49,118 nt of DNA, taken from positions 1 to 49,118 of the forward strand of contig JACQBQ010000026.1 in the NCBI GenBank assembly GCA_016201905.1, read 5' to 3'. The stretch comes from Candidatus Melainabacteria bacterium. Its GTDB lineage: Bacteria > Cyanobacteriota > Vampirovibrionia > 2-02-FULL-35-15. The translations under genes and the position numbers were made by a program. A model generated the notes under the pieces. That model had not been told where the DNA came from, made no database searches, and saw only the letters and a list, made by a program, of their open reading frames with translations. Of this stretch, positions 1 to 8,597 are shown in pieces (position 1 is the first letter of the stretch; each line of letters starts with the position of its first letter).

Positions 1-2
1 AA

Positions 3-335
3 ATATTAAATTGTAAGAAAGGTAGACCAAAGAAACGTCCAGAACGACTTGTAGCAGATAGAGGGTATGCAGCTAGAGGTTTTAGAAACGAACTTAGAAA
101 AAGAAGTATAAGACACCAAATACCGGTTACAAACCCAGGTTGAAATGTAAAGTGTTTTAAAGGAAGACCACCAAGTTACCAACCACTTTTATACAAAGAA
201 AGATGGAAAGTCGAAAGAACTATTGCATGATTTGCTAACTTTCGTCGGATAAATGTTTGCTTTGATAGAATTAAATATGTCTATAAAGCTTTCTGTATCA
301 TAGCTTCAGTGATTATTGCTTTGAGGTACTTTTGA
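3..335 (+). pseudogene. IS5-family transposase C-terminal remnant with two in-frame TGA codons
   Basis: The frame beginning at base 3 reads as the C-terminal third of an IS5-type DDE transposase. It has a 'RLVADRGYAARGFRNELRKR' stretch, then GRPP, then 'KERWKVERTIA', then 'FANFRRINVCFDR', and ends at TGA 333-335. The window edge cuts off the 5' part. Two in-frame TGA codons (141-143 and 228-230) interrupt it. The second falls exactly where this family has a conserved Trp (ERTxAWxxNFRR). One ordinary TGG Trp is also present in KERWK. There is no frameshift and no TAA or TAG in about 110 codons. It is most simply a dead copy; see findings for the alternative. Confidence 0.75.
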
Positions 336-366
336 GATGACTTCTTGCGCGGGAATGACATTTTGC
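335..366. repeat. Short GTCATTC-type interspersed repeat half
   Basis: Between the transposase end and the stop of the MmgE/PrpD gene lies GATGACTTC, then TTGCGCGGG, then AATGACA. On the minus strand it starts TGTCATTCCCGCGC. It resembles a half of the palindromic intergenic repeats common in AT-rich bacteria, and it resembles the sequence at the 3' end of the phosphohexomutase gene near 39717. Assignment is by eye from short matches. Confidence 0.35.
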
Positions 367-367
367 A

Positions 368-1744
368 TCATCCAATAACAGGTAAAATTTCACTCAAATC
401 TTTTACATGTTCCAGCTTCATAACATTTTCAATTTGTTTTTCAATTTGATCTTTTTCCATATGCGGTGCTGCAAGATTTCTCCACTTATTAAAAACATCT
501 TCATCTTTCATAGGGTTTTTAGGATGTCCGAAAGGATGCAACACTTCTTTTAAAATCTTTTTACCATCTAAAAGATTTATCTCTAATCTATTTCCAAAGC
601 TTTTTGGATAATCAGTAGTATATTTCGTATCTTCTACAACTTTTATCTTTTTTAAAAACTTAAGCATGCTTGAGTCGCGGTAGTTTTTCTTATGAAAACT
701 TTCATCATTTACATTTCCATCCCGAAGTGCAATAGCAGTACAGTATGGCAGACTATGATCAGCTGTTTCTTTAGATGTAGGTCGCCACTTTTCAGGCTCT
801 GAACCAATTATTTGATAAGATGCGCCATGAGTATGAATAATCATGTCCTGGACTTGCTCTAGCTTTAATCCTTCTTTGTGTAGTTTTATAGCTGCTTCAA
901 CAGCACTCTGTGCATGATACTCTACAGGATATGGTTTTATATAAGTCTCTAATATTTTTTTTGGTGGCTCACTATGATTTGGTAGTTTTAAATTAATCGG
1001 ACCTGAAATTAAAGTTTCAAAACCTTTTGTACCTTCAAATATTGGTGAGGGTCCTGTCATTCCTTCTTTAGCTAGCCTGGCTGCAAAAAGTCCCTGCCTG
1101 GCTGCATTAGCAAAAGCACATGCTTTCCACATAGACATCTCACCGACTCTGGTTTGGCGGGTAGCAACATTGCAAACCCCTGCTATGCCAAGAGCGTTTT
1201 CTAATTGCTCTTGATCAAGCTCCATTAAAATAGCTGCACCAGAAGCAACAGAAAAAGCACCATAGGTTACATGATCTATTCCTTTTGCCCGAAGACTTGC
1301 TCCATCACAAAGCTGACACTGGATTTCATAAGCAATGGCAATAGCTAAGATAAGGTCAAGTCCGCTTTTTCCATAAGCCTGAGCAGTTGCAATAAGCGGA
1401 GCAATATTATCCGATGGATGAGCCGGCTCTAAAGATAAATAAGTATCATTAAAATCTAAGTAACGAACTAAAGATCCATTTGCAAAAGCTGCTTCTTCAT
1501 AAAAAACTTCTTTCTTTTTTCCAAGCAAAGATGCTTTATATTTCCCTTTAATTTTTGAACATGCTTTTAAAATAATCTTTGCTGCTTTTGAATCATAAGC
1601 TCCAACAGCACAGGCAAGACTGTCCAGTATTCTTCTTTTTACTTCATGAATAACTTCAGGTGAAAGAGATTCTGGTTTTACTGATAAAACATAATCTGAG
1701 ATTTGAGAGGCTTTGTTTGTTTGTCTAACCAGTGTTGATTCCAT
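368..1744 (-). CDS. MmgE/PrpD family protein
   Basis: A 458-residue protein of the MmgE/PrpD fold, the family of 2-methylcitrate dehydratase, cis-aconitate decarboxylase and iminodisuccinate epimerase. Family features seen: an N-terminal helical start, the 'NGSLVRYLDFNDTYL' segment followed by HPSDNIAPLIATAQAYG, and a C-terminal half with HGASYQIIG and a 'DHSLPYCTAIAL' stretch. Length is normal. It follows the aldolase-like gene by 5 nt on the same strand, so the two probably form one transcript. The exact substrate cannot be read from the sequence; no methylcitrate synthase or methylisocitrate lyase lies nearby. The gene ends in TGA, which shows that TGA works as a stop in this genome. Confidence 0.85.
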   Translation of the reverse strand: MESTLVRQTNKASQISDYVLSVKPESLSPEVIHEVKRRILDSLACAVGAYDSKAAKIILKACSKIKGKYKASLLGKKKEVFYEEAAFANGSLVRYLDFNDTYLSLEPAHPSDNIAPLIATAQAYGKSGLDLILAIAIAYEIQCQLCDGASLRAKGIDHVTYGAFSVASGAAILMELDQEQLENALGIAGVCNVATRQTRVGEMSMWKACAFANAARQGLFAARLAKEGMTGPSPIFEGTKGFETLISGPINLKLPNHSEPPKKILETYIKPYPVEYHAQSAVEAAIKLHKEGLKLEQVQDMIIHTHGASYQIIGSEPEKWRPTSKETADHSLPYCTAIALRDGNVNDESFHKKNYRDSSMLKFLKKIKVVEDTKYTTDYPKSFGNRLEINLLDGKKILKEVLHPFGHPKNPMKDEDVFNKWRNLAAPHMEKDQIEKQIENVMKLEHVKDLSEILPVIG

Positions 1745-1749
1745 GTTTT

Positions 1750-2649
1750 TTATACCCCAACATTCTTGGAGCCAAAAATTTCTTTTATAGCTTCTACATG
1801 TCTTTTTACGTCAACTCTTACTCTTTCAAAGTCTCCATTAAAAATAGCATCACCGTTAAACATTCCACTTCCCGGACAAACACCATAAGCACCATATTTC
1901 GTTAAAATTTCTTTCATATTTTTATCGTTTACTCCGCCTACAGCATATGTTCTTATTCCGTAAGATAGCATTTGTTTTGAGAATTCTTTCATTCTTTCAA
2001 AGCCATCTTTTTCATCTGGAAGTTTTATAACTACTTTACTGTCAGGCTTTTTATTTCTTGCACTTAAATATAATTTGTAAAACTGTGTAGGGCTTTTAAT
2101 TACAGAGCTTTGGGTTTCAGGCTGAGTATTGAGTGGATCAAAATAAATTATTTCCCAACCTTTGGTTTGTAATTCTTCAAACTCATCACGAAAAGGTTCT
2201 TTAATTGCTTTAAAAAGTTCTTCGTGAGTTTTTGCATTTGCAGGAAAGAATTTTGTATCTGCAATTTTAAGATCAATTGCCTGTTGAAAATTTGGCGCTG
2301 TAAAAACACCAGGAAGAATAGGAGTATTGTGCTTATTTGCAAGAGCTATTGCATCCTCAAAAAAACCAGGGCTTACAAGAAATTTTGCTCCAAGGCCAAT
2401 AGCCTCACCTGCAGTTTTTTCATTCTTAACAGATCCTACTCCTATGTTTAAATTTCTTTTTACACATTCACTTAATATCTCCTGCCAGAAATCAGAGTTA
2501 GAAGTAATTTCTACTGCACCAGCTCCCGCATCAAAAGCAGTCTGTATAGCACTAATTGCATTTTTAGCTTGCGTCCCTGGTTTTGTCCTTAAAATACCAA
2601 CTAGACGAGCATTTAGATAATTAAAACTTGTTTTAACTTTAGGATCCAT
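1750..2649 (-). CDS. KDPG/KHG aldolase-like protein with internal insertion
   Basis: A 299-residue protein of the class I KDPG/KHG aldolase (Eda) TIM-barrel family. Glu47 in VEIT and Lys133 in TKFFPA match the catalytic Glu and Schiff-base Lys of Eda, and VGSV and ILPGVFTAPN match the conserved strands. The usual length is about 210. The extra length comes mainly from about 70 residues inserted after the Lys133 strand (roughly 145-215, rich in charged and polar residues) before the C-terminal VGGVNDKNM phosphate-binding part. Eda has PTGG there and this protein has AVGG. Probably co-transcribed with the MmgE/PrpD gene, and divergent from the acyl-CoA ligase. Aldolase chemistry is likely; the substrate is unknown. 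Confidence 0.75.
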   Translation of the reverse strand: MDPKVKTSFNYLNARLVGILRTKPGTQAKNAISAIQTAFDAGAGAVEITSNSDFWQEILSECVKRNLNIGVGSVKNEKTAGEAIGLGAKFLVSPGFFEDAIALANKHNTPILPGVFTAPNFQQAIDLKIADTKFFPANAKTHEELFKAIKEPFRDEFEELQTKGWEIIYFDPLNTQPETQSSVIKSPTQFYKLYLSARNKKPDSKVVIKLPDEKDGFERMKEFSKQMLSYGIRTYAVGGVNDKNMKEILTKYGAYGVCPGSGMFNGDAIFNGDFERVRVDVKRHVEAIKEIFGSKNVGV

Positions 2650-2710
2650 TTATAAAAACCATTTACATTTAGCATTGAAAAATACTTTTGGTGAGTGAGA
2701 TAATACTAGC

Positions 2711-4321
2711 ATGACTATACTAATAAACAAAACCCTTGGACAATTACTTGATAGTGCTGCTTTAAAATATCCAAGCAAGGATGCAATTGTTTTTACTGAT
2801 CTGAACTTTAGAATTACTTACAAAGAGTTCAAAAAAATTACAGACGAAGTTGCAAAAGGACTTTTAGCTCTTCATATTAAAAAAGGTGAACATATTGGAG
2901 TCTTTGCCGTAAACTGCCCGGAGTGGGTAATACTTCAGTTTGCCAGTGCAAAAATTGGAGCTGTTCTTGTAAATATTAATCCAGCGCTAAAAAGTCATGA
3001 ACTTGAATACATACTCAAACAAGGCGACATAACAACTTTATTTTTAACAGAATCTTTTAAAAATCAAAACATGGTCGAGGTATTAAAAACCTTAGAGGCT
3101 TTGCACTTAAAGTCTCTACGACGAATAATTACAATACGCACAAATAAATATCCAGAATACATGCAATGGGAAGATTTGTATAAGCTTGCAAAAAGTATTT
3201 CAGATGAAGATTTAATAGAACGTGAGAATACCTTAGATCCAAAGGATGTAATAAATATCCAATACACTTCAGGCACTACAGGATTTCCAAAAGGTGCAGA
3301 GTTAACTCACTATGGAATTATAAACAATGCATTTTACTGTGGTGTAAATATGAACCTTACAGATAAGGATTCTATCTGCATTCCTGTTCCTCTTTACCAT
3401 TGCTTTGGCTGTGTGCTTGGAACTTTAGTCTGTGTTAATTATGGAATTAAAATGGTTTTCCCATCAGAAGTGTTTGATCCAAAGAAAACACTTGAAGCAG
3501 TTCACAAAGAAAAATGCACAGCAATTTATGGCGTGCCCACTATGTTTATCGCCGAGCTTGGGCTACCTGAGTTTAATACTTATAATTTAAGTTCACTTAG
3601 AACTGGTGTTATTGCAGGCGCACCATGCCCTATGGAACTTATGAAGCAGCTAATAGAAAAAATGAATCTGACTGAAATTACTATTGGTTATGGTTTCACA
3701 GAAGCATCCCCGCTTATCACACAGACCAGATACAACGATTCTATCGATGTAAAAGTAGGCACTGTTGGAAAACCACATCAGCACGTTAAAGTAAAAATTA
3801 TTGATCCTGAGACAAAAAAAGAGCTGCCGCCAAATACTCCAGGCGAGCTTTGTGCTTATGGATATAATGCAATGAAAGGTTATTATAAAATGCCAGAAAG
3901 AACAAAAGAGGTAATTGATCAAGAAGGCTGGATGCATACTGGTGATTTAGCAGCATTAGATGAAGAGGGATTTTTTAAAATCGTAGGCAGGATAAAAGAC
4001 ATGATAATTCGTGGTGGTGAAAATATTTATCCGGCTGAAATAGAAGATTTCTTTATGACAAATTCTAAAGTAGAAATAGTACAGGTAATAGGTGTATCAG
4101 ATCAAAAATTTGGTGAGCAGGTTGCCGCCATTATAAAGCTAAGGCCTGGCGAAAAATGGTCAGAAGAAGAAGTTAAAGCCTGGTGTTGTGGAAAAATTGC
4201 GAATTATAAGATTCCATACTATATAAAATTTCTGAACGAATTTCCAATGACTGCAAATGGAAAAATACAAAAATATAAACTTAAAGAGACATTACAACAA
4301 GAGTTAAAAACACTGGTTTAG
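2711..4321 (+). CDS. Acyl-CoA synthetase (AMP-forming, FadD/ACSM-like)
   Basis: A 536-residue member of the ANL adenylating family that activates a carboxylic acid to its CoA thioester in the cytosol. Motifs in order: the P-loop YTSGTTGFPKG near residue 183, GYGFTEASP (A5), the TGD motif in WMHTGDLAAL, the hinge GRIKDMIIRGGENIYPAEIE near 430, and the C-terminal lysine in NGKIQKYKL. Length is typical. Given the leucine-pathway genes that follow, a medium- or branched-chain acid is a plausible substrate, but this is inference. The start codon is preceded by a weak GGTGAG. Confidence 0.92.
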   Translation: MTILINKTLGQLLDSAALKYPSKDAIVFTDLNFRITYKEFKKITDEVAKGLLALHIKKGEHIGVFAVNCPEWVILQFASAKIGAVLVNINPALKSHELEYILKQGDITTLFLTESFKNQNMVEVLKTLEALHLKSLRRIITIRTNKYPEYMQWEDLYKLAKSISDEDLIERENTLDPKDVINIQYTSGTTGFPKGAELTHYGIINNAFYCGVNMNLTDKDSICIPVPLYHCFGCVLGTLVCVNYGIKMVFPSEVFDPKKTLEAVHKEKCTAIYGVPTMFIAELGLPEFNTYNLSSLRTGVIAGAPCPMELMKQLIEKMNLTEITIGYGFTEASPLITQTRYNDSIDVKVGTVGKPHQHVKVKIIDPETKKELPPNTPGELCAYGYNAMKGYYKMPERTKEVIDQEGWMHTGDLAALDEEGFFKIVGRIKDMIIRGGENIYPAEIEDFFMTNSKVEIVQVIGVSDQKFGEQVAAIIKLRPGEKWSEEEVKAWCCGKIANYKIPYYIKFLNEFPMTANGKIQKYKLKETLQQELKTLV

Positions 4322-4395
4322 ATTTATTATAAGGTAATACTTTTATTTCACAGTACAATAACAAATAGAATTAAAGAAAGGAAAAGTTATCTTTT

Positions 4396-5091
4396 ATGGA
4401 ATTAACTAAAGTAGTTTGCGGTATTGGAAACACAGGCACAACACAAAGCACACCACCTGGTACAAGCGAGCAAAAAATAATTACAATTAACCCTGCTGAT
4501 ATTCTTAATCAAAACGCTGATGTACTTGAAGCATTAGAAGCAAGAAGAGGAAAGCAATGCATTATAAGATGTGGCCAGGGTGATCTTTCTAAACTTGATA
4601 AAAATATTCCTACAGATATTACAAGAATACATGACATTGGAGCATACGACAGTTCATATCCTACAGCAGAACAATTTAAACTTCGTGCTCAAAATCCAAA
4701 CAGATATGGAGCTCCCATACCGCGTATTACTGTCACTTATCCGGATCGCAGTTTTTGTAATTTTACACTTGACAACCGTCTGCCAGAATTAACTTTTTTT
4801 TATGATGTACAACCACTTAAATTAGGTGAAACAATTGTATTAGTAGGTGGAGATGATCATACCAATGATTTAATTAGACTTAAGAACAGCAGCTCTACTC
4901 CTTCAAGAGAGATAGATCATCTATTCAATATCGAATTTGAGGGGCAAACTTTTAATAATGTTCAAATTTATTCTGTTTATGATGTAGTTCTAACTGACGG
5001 CGAAATAAACATAGGACTCATCTTAAACAACCCACTTAAAACAATTGAAATTTCCCGGGGCGACTCTGTTATTGTAACTAGGATTAAATAG
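4396..5091 (+). CDS. Hypothetical protein, 231 aa
   Basis: I do not recognise this protein. It has no signal peptide or membrane segment. The first 30 residues are Thr/Pro/Gly-rich and look disordered; the rest looks like a mixed alpha/beta or beta-rich domain ('FNIEFEGQTFNNVQIYSVYD', 'GEINIGLILNNPLKTIEIS'). It has its own purine-rich ribosome-binding region (AAGGAAAAG) and stands alone between the acyl-CoA ligase and the convergent phosphoribosyltransferase. Composition is like that of its neighbours, which supports a real gene. Confidence 0.6.
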   Translation: MELTKVVCGIGNTGTTQSTPPGTSEQKIITINPADILNQNADVLEALEARRGKQCIIRCGQGDLSKLDKNIPTDITRIHDIGAYDSSYPTAEQFKLRAQNPNRYGAPIPRITVTYPDRSFCNFTLDNRLPELTFFYDVQPLKLGETIVLVGGDDHTNDLIRLKNSSSTPSREIDHLFNIEFEGQTFNNVQIYSVYDVVLTDGEINIGLILNNPLKTIEISRGDSVIVTRIK

Positions 5092-5119
5092 ATACCAAAG
5101 AATTAGATTAATTTAGGAT

Positions 5120-5782
5120 CTAGACTAACATCTTTTTTATTTCATCATCTGTAACAGGTTCAAAATTCTCATAATGCACCCCAACTGCTCCGAATTCTCT
5201 GGGGATTTTCAATGTTTCAACCTTATCTACCAAGTTAACAATTTCTTCATATGCTTGAGAACTAATTACCGGGATTGCCAGAATTATAAAATTTGGATTT
5301 TGCTTTTTAATTGACTTAATAGCTGCCAGTGCAGTCATACCTGTTGCTGTACCATCATCTACCAGAATGATGTTGCGATTTTTATAGGAAAGGCATTCCA
5401 CTGGAGCATCCCTAGAAGACAAATATTTTTTTTCTCTTTCCTGACAATCTTTTACAAGATAAACTATTTGCTTTTGGAGATAATCCCATTTTTGTTCACC
5501 TAATTCATAATCCACATATGATGAAATTACATAATCTCCATAAGAAGTTACTGCACCAATAGCAAGCTCAGGGTTATTAGGTGCACCAATTTTTTTTGAA
5601 ACAATAATATCAAGCTTTGAGTCAAGTACTTTAGCAATTGGCTTTGCAACAGCTACGCCGCCACGCGGTAAACCAATAACAATTGAGTCTCTTGACTTGT
5701 ACGAGCTAAGTTTATTTGCAAGCTGATTACCTGCATCAGTTCTATCTTTAAAAATTAGATCAGTGTTTAAATATTTTGCCAT
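5120..5782 (-). CDS. Phosphoribosyltransferase-domain protein
   Basis: A 220-residue type I phosphoribosyltransferase fold. The PRPP-binding loop is IILVDDGTATGMTALAAI (two acidic residues followed by G-T-A-T-G). The N-terminal FKDRTDAGNQLANKL and the GLPRGGVAVA loop are typical of the uncharacterised PRTase group often found near dienelactone hydrolases or erythromycin esterase-like genes. It is predicted to bind PRPP or a nucleotide in the cytosol. The real substrate of this subgroup is not established. Single gene, convergent with the upstream hypothetical. Confidence 0.85.
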   Translation of the reverse strand: MAKYLNTDLIFKDRTDAGNQLANKLSSYKSRDSIVIGLPRGGVAVAKPIAKVLDSKLDIIVSKKIGAPNNPELAIGAVTSYGDYVISSYVDYELGEQKWDYLQKQIVYLVKDCQEREKKYLSSRDAPVECLSYKNRNIILVDDGTATGMTALAAIKSIKKQNPNFIILAIPVISSQAYEEIVNLVDKVETLKIPREFGAVGVHYENFEPVTDDEIKKMLV

Positions 5783-5848
5783 CAGTACACTATTTTAATA
5801 CGCATGATTTTTAAATATTAGATCACTCTGGCAAAATTGAAATAAAAA

Positions 5849-7336
5849 TTAAAGTAAAAGATCTACTATAATCGGTTCATGATCAGAAATTCTTCCTGGA
5901 TAAGAATGATTTATAAGCTGTAAAGTCTGACCATTGAAAGGTTCAAATCTTTTTCTTTTTGGTTTTACAAAAAACCAGTCTAGTTTAAAGTATGCTATTA
6001 CTCTTGGCTCTGTAAATTTAAATGTACTCTCAAAACCCTTGAGCTGCCTTTCATTTGAATTTGCAAGAAGTCCCTTCTTACCATTTGAGCTTCTTTCAGA
6101 ATCACCCCTAATATCAAATCCTTCTCCATCTGCAAATCTAAAATCTTTTATATATGCAAAAAGTTTCCTTTCCTGGTTCGGAAAAAGCACCGGAATACTT
6201 AGTACAGCAGGGTCCTTATATTGAAAGGCTTTGCTTAAGCCTACAGCTAGAAGACTTGATGCAACTGGAACACCAGGAATTGCTGCAAATGCCAACTGAC
6301 GTGCAATAAAATTAGGATCTCTAACTCTTTTTACTATTTCCTTCTTTAGAGATGTCGGTGCTGAATCAGTGGTAGAAGTATTAAAGTCTCCAGCCAGAAG
6401 AAGAGGTCTTCTTATATATTTTAAACTTTCAAATAAATGCTGAGTCTGCTTAAACCTGCACGAAGGATAACACCTGTCTTCTAAGTGTGTTGAAACCACT
6501 GTAATTACTTCTTTATCAGGCAGTTCAATATCAGCAACCAGTGCACATCTTGATCCGCGACGTGGCTCAGTTAAAATTTGTTGCTTAAAAATTGCTTCTG
6601 CTCCAACTCTACGTGCATATTCAATCGGGTTTTGTTTGCCAACTTCAGACTCAAACCACTTATAACATTCAGGAAGTCTGATTATCCTTGCTGATTTAAT
6701 CGGGTATTTAGAAAGTATTGCATTCCCATGTAAGCCAAGATATCGTGATGGAGCAATCCTTTGTTTATATAAAATTGGTCCAAGTTCAACAAACTCTGTA
6801 GCAAAAGCATAATTATATCCAAGAATACCTGCAATTTCAGATGCAATATTTTTATACCTGGTACGCAGCATACCAATATCAACTTCATTTAAAGAAATAA
6901 TATCGCTCTTTGTAAAATCATTTAGTTCCTTTTTTAACTGTTCTTCTTGATCATTCTGGATATTTTTTTTATAGCTGTAATAATATCCAAATCGATTAGA
7001 AAAGACACTTTTAATTGCATTAATATTACTTCCTCTTTCAATATTCCAATGAGCTACTCTGATATATGGTTTTGAAAAATGATTTGTTTGCCACCTGTTT
7101 TCAATATACGGTGTTTCAAGTTGCTTCTGAAATCTTGAAAGAAGGCGACCTTTTAGAGCAGTTTTTGAAGATAAATTAATTAAATCATTATAAGTTAAAT
7201 AACTTATTGGTTTTGATTTAAATCTAAAAATAGTTATGGGGAATTTATCACTGAGGCAAAAGGGAATTAAAACAAGAATTAAAAAAGCAATAATAAAAAT
7301 CCAGAACGCTTTATTGTTTTTGTTAATTTCTTTCAT
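5849..7336 (-). CDS. Endonuclease/exonuclease/phosphatase-fold protein, membrane-anchored or secreted
   Basis: A 495-residue protein with one hydrophobic segment near residues 11-28 (signal anchor), followed by an exonuclease III/DNase I/inositol-phosphatase domain. The four-layer-fold motifs are present in order: VAHWNIERG, SLNEVDIG (metal-binding Glu), GDFNT, and the C-terminal SDHEPIIV (catalytic Asp-His pair). It is longer than the minimal fold of about 250 residues, with an insertion between GDFNT and the C-terminal motif. The anchor points to a role outside the cytosol, as a nuclease, phospholipase or phosphatase. The substrate is unknown. Confidence 0.82.
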   Translation of the reverse strand: MKEINKNNKAFWIFIIAFLILVLIPFCLSDKFPITIFRFKSKPISYLTYNDLINLSSKTALKGRLLSRFQKQLETPYIENRWQTNHFSKPYIRVAHWNIERGSNINAIKSVFSNRFGYYYSYKKNIQNDQEEQLKKELNDFTKSDIISLNEVDIGMLRTRYKNIASEIAGILGYNYAFATEFVELGPILYKQRIAPSRYLGLHGNAILSKYPIKSARIIRLPECYKWFESEVGKQNPIEYARRVGAEAIFKQQILTEPRRGSRCALVADIELPDKEVITVVSTHLEDRCYPSCRFKQTQHLFESLKYIRRPLLLAGDFNTSTTDSAPTSLKKEIVKRVRDPNFIARQLAFAAIPGVPVASSLLAVGLSKAFQYKDPAVLSIPVLFPNQERKLFAYIKDFRFADGEGFDIRGDSERSSNGKKGLLANSNERQLKGFESTFKFTEPRVIAYFKLDWFFVKPKRKRFEPFNGQTLQLINHSYPGRISDHEPIIVDLLL

Positions 7337-7398
7337 TTAATGAGTCAACAATTAATTTGCTATGATTTAGTAGCTAGTGTAAGTTAAATTATACCCTC

Positions 7399-7935
7399 AT
7401 GATTTGGAGAACAATATTTATAACTTTTTGTGTTTTTATTTTCTGTCTAGAGGCCAGTGCAAATACTCTCCCTCTCGATGAAAAGAAAAGTAAAGTTACC
7501 TATACTTTAACCCAATTCAGGTTTCCATTTAAGCGAAAGGCATTGCCAACAACAGGTGAAATTAGTTTAAGTGAAAACTCAAAAGAACTGGAAGGTCTTA
7601 AATTAAAAACTAAATTTATATCAAAGAATTTCTTGTTTAAAAAGTTTATAAATTTTGATCTGTATCCTGATTTTCAGTTTGTTTCAATGCTTAGCAAGCC
7701 TATACCAATTGATGGGACAAAGGTTATTGAATTGTCAGGCAATGTCTTATTTCATGGTGTAGCAAAGCAAGTAACAATAAAACTAAATAACAAGTCCACA
7801 GATAAAAAGATTATATTTGTTGGCTATTTAAATATAGAGATGAGTAATTTTGGACTAACACCTCCAAGATTTATATTTTTTACGGTAGATGATTTGATCA
7901 GAAATAAAGTCGAGCTATTTGCAGAAAGAATGTAA
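7399..7935 (+). CDS. YceI-like secreted protein
   Basis: A 178-residue protein with an N-terminal signal peptide (MIWRTIFITFCVFIFCLEASA) and a YceI-type lipocalin-like beta-barrel. Family cues are SKVTYTLTQFRFPFKRKALPTTGEI, the FDLYPDFQFVS strand and a GNVLFHGVAKQVTIKLN strand. YceI proteins are periplasmic and bind polyisoprenoids or other lipids. It is divergent from the membrane-anchored nuclease-fold gene. A second YceI protein is encoded at 43502-44149; the two are only distantly alike. Confidence 0.8.
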   Translation: MIWRTIFITFCVFIFCLEASANTLPLDEKKSKVTYTLTQFRFPFKRKALPTTGEISLSENSKELEGLKLKTKFISKNFLFKKFINFDLYPDFQFVSMLSKPIPIDGTKVIELSGNVLFHGVAKQVTIKLNNKSTDKKIIFVGYLNIEMSNFGLTPPRFIFFTVDDLIRNKVELFAERM

Positions 7936-7958
7936 CCTGAGACTTAAGTTTGTTTAAA

Positions 7959-8582
7959 TTATTTAATGCTATAAAACTTCCATTTTTCTTCTATAGTAGG
8001 GTGATTTCCGTCAAATACCTTTTTATACCAAAAGCAAATCTTACTTACAACTTTTTCTATAAGATTTTCTTTTGAGAAGTTTTGAAAATCCTCTTTAGTT
8101 AAAAGCTCTTCTAGGGATATTGGCTCAACAAGTGTTCTATCAAGGTTATGAACAATTTTTTTTACATTAATTCCAATACCTGTAATTAGCAAAGAAATTC
8201 CGGCTTCATATAGCTTACTCTCTACAAGTATTCCACCTAATTTTTTACCATCTACATAGATATCATTTACTGGTTTAATTTGAGTCTGAATTTCACAGAC
8301 TTCTTTAATAGATTCAACACAAGCAACACCTGCTGCTTGCGTATAAAGAGTAGTAGTTTCAAAATACTTTTTTTCTTCTGGCAAGTGTATTACCGAAAGA
8401 TAAATTCCAGAACCAGCTGGTGAAGACCATTTTCTGCCATGTGTTCCACGACCTTTTGTCTGATGATTTGCAACTACAAAACCTGTATCTTTTATTTGTC
8501 CAGATTCAATTAGTCGCTTAGCTTCATCCATTGTGGAATCGAGCTCATCATAATAAAAACCTGTTGGTATTGTCTTGTCCAT
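7959..8582 (-). CDS. birA: Biotin-[acetyl-CoA-carboxylase] ligase, catalytic domain only
   Basis: A 207-residue biotin protein ligase, which attaches biotin to the carrier lysine of biotin-dependent carboxylases. The biotinyl-AMP-binding motif is clear (TKGRGTHGRKWSSPAGSG), as is the 'KLGGILVES' strand. The usual KWPNDI reads KPVNDI here. There is no N-terminal helix-turn-helix, so it cannot be a BirA-type repressor, and little or no C-terminal domain. It ends the operon of methylcrotonyl-CoA carboxylase beta, hydratase and HMG-CoA lyase, which fits a need to charge a biotin-dependent carboxylase. Confidence 0.88.
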   Translation of the reverse strand: MDKTIPTGFYYDELDSTMDEAKRLIESGQIKDTGFVVANHQTKGRGTHGRKWSSPAGSGIYLSVIHLPEEKKYFETTTLYTQAAGVACVESIKEVCEIQTQIKPVNDIYVDGKKLGGILVESKLYEAGISLLITGIGINVKKIVHNLDRTLVEPISLEELLTKEDFQNFSKENLIEKVVSKICFWYKKVFDGNHPTIEEKWKFYSIK

Positions 8583-8597
8583 AGGAGTTTAGGCAAT

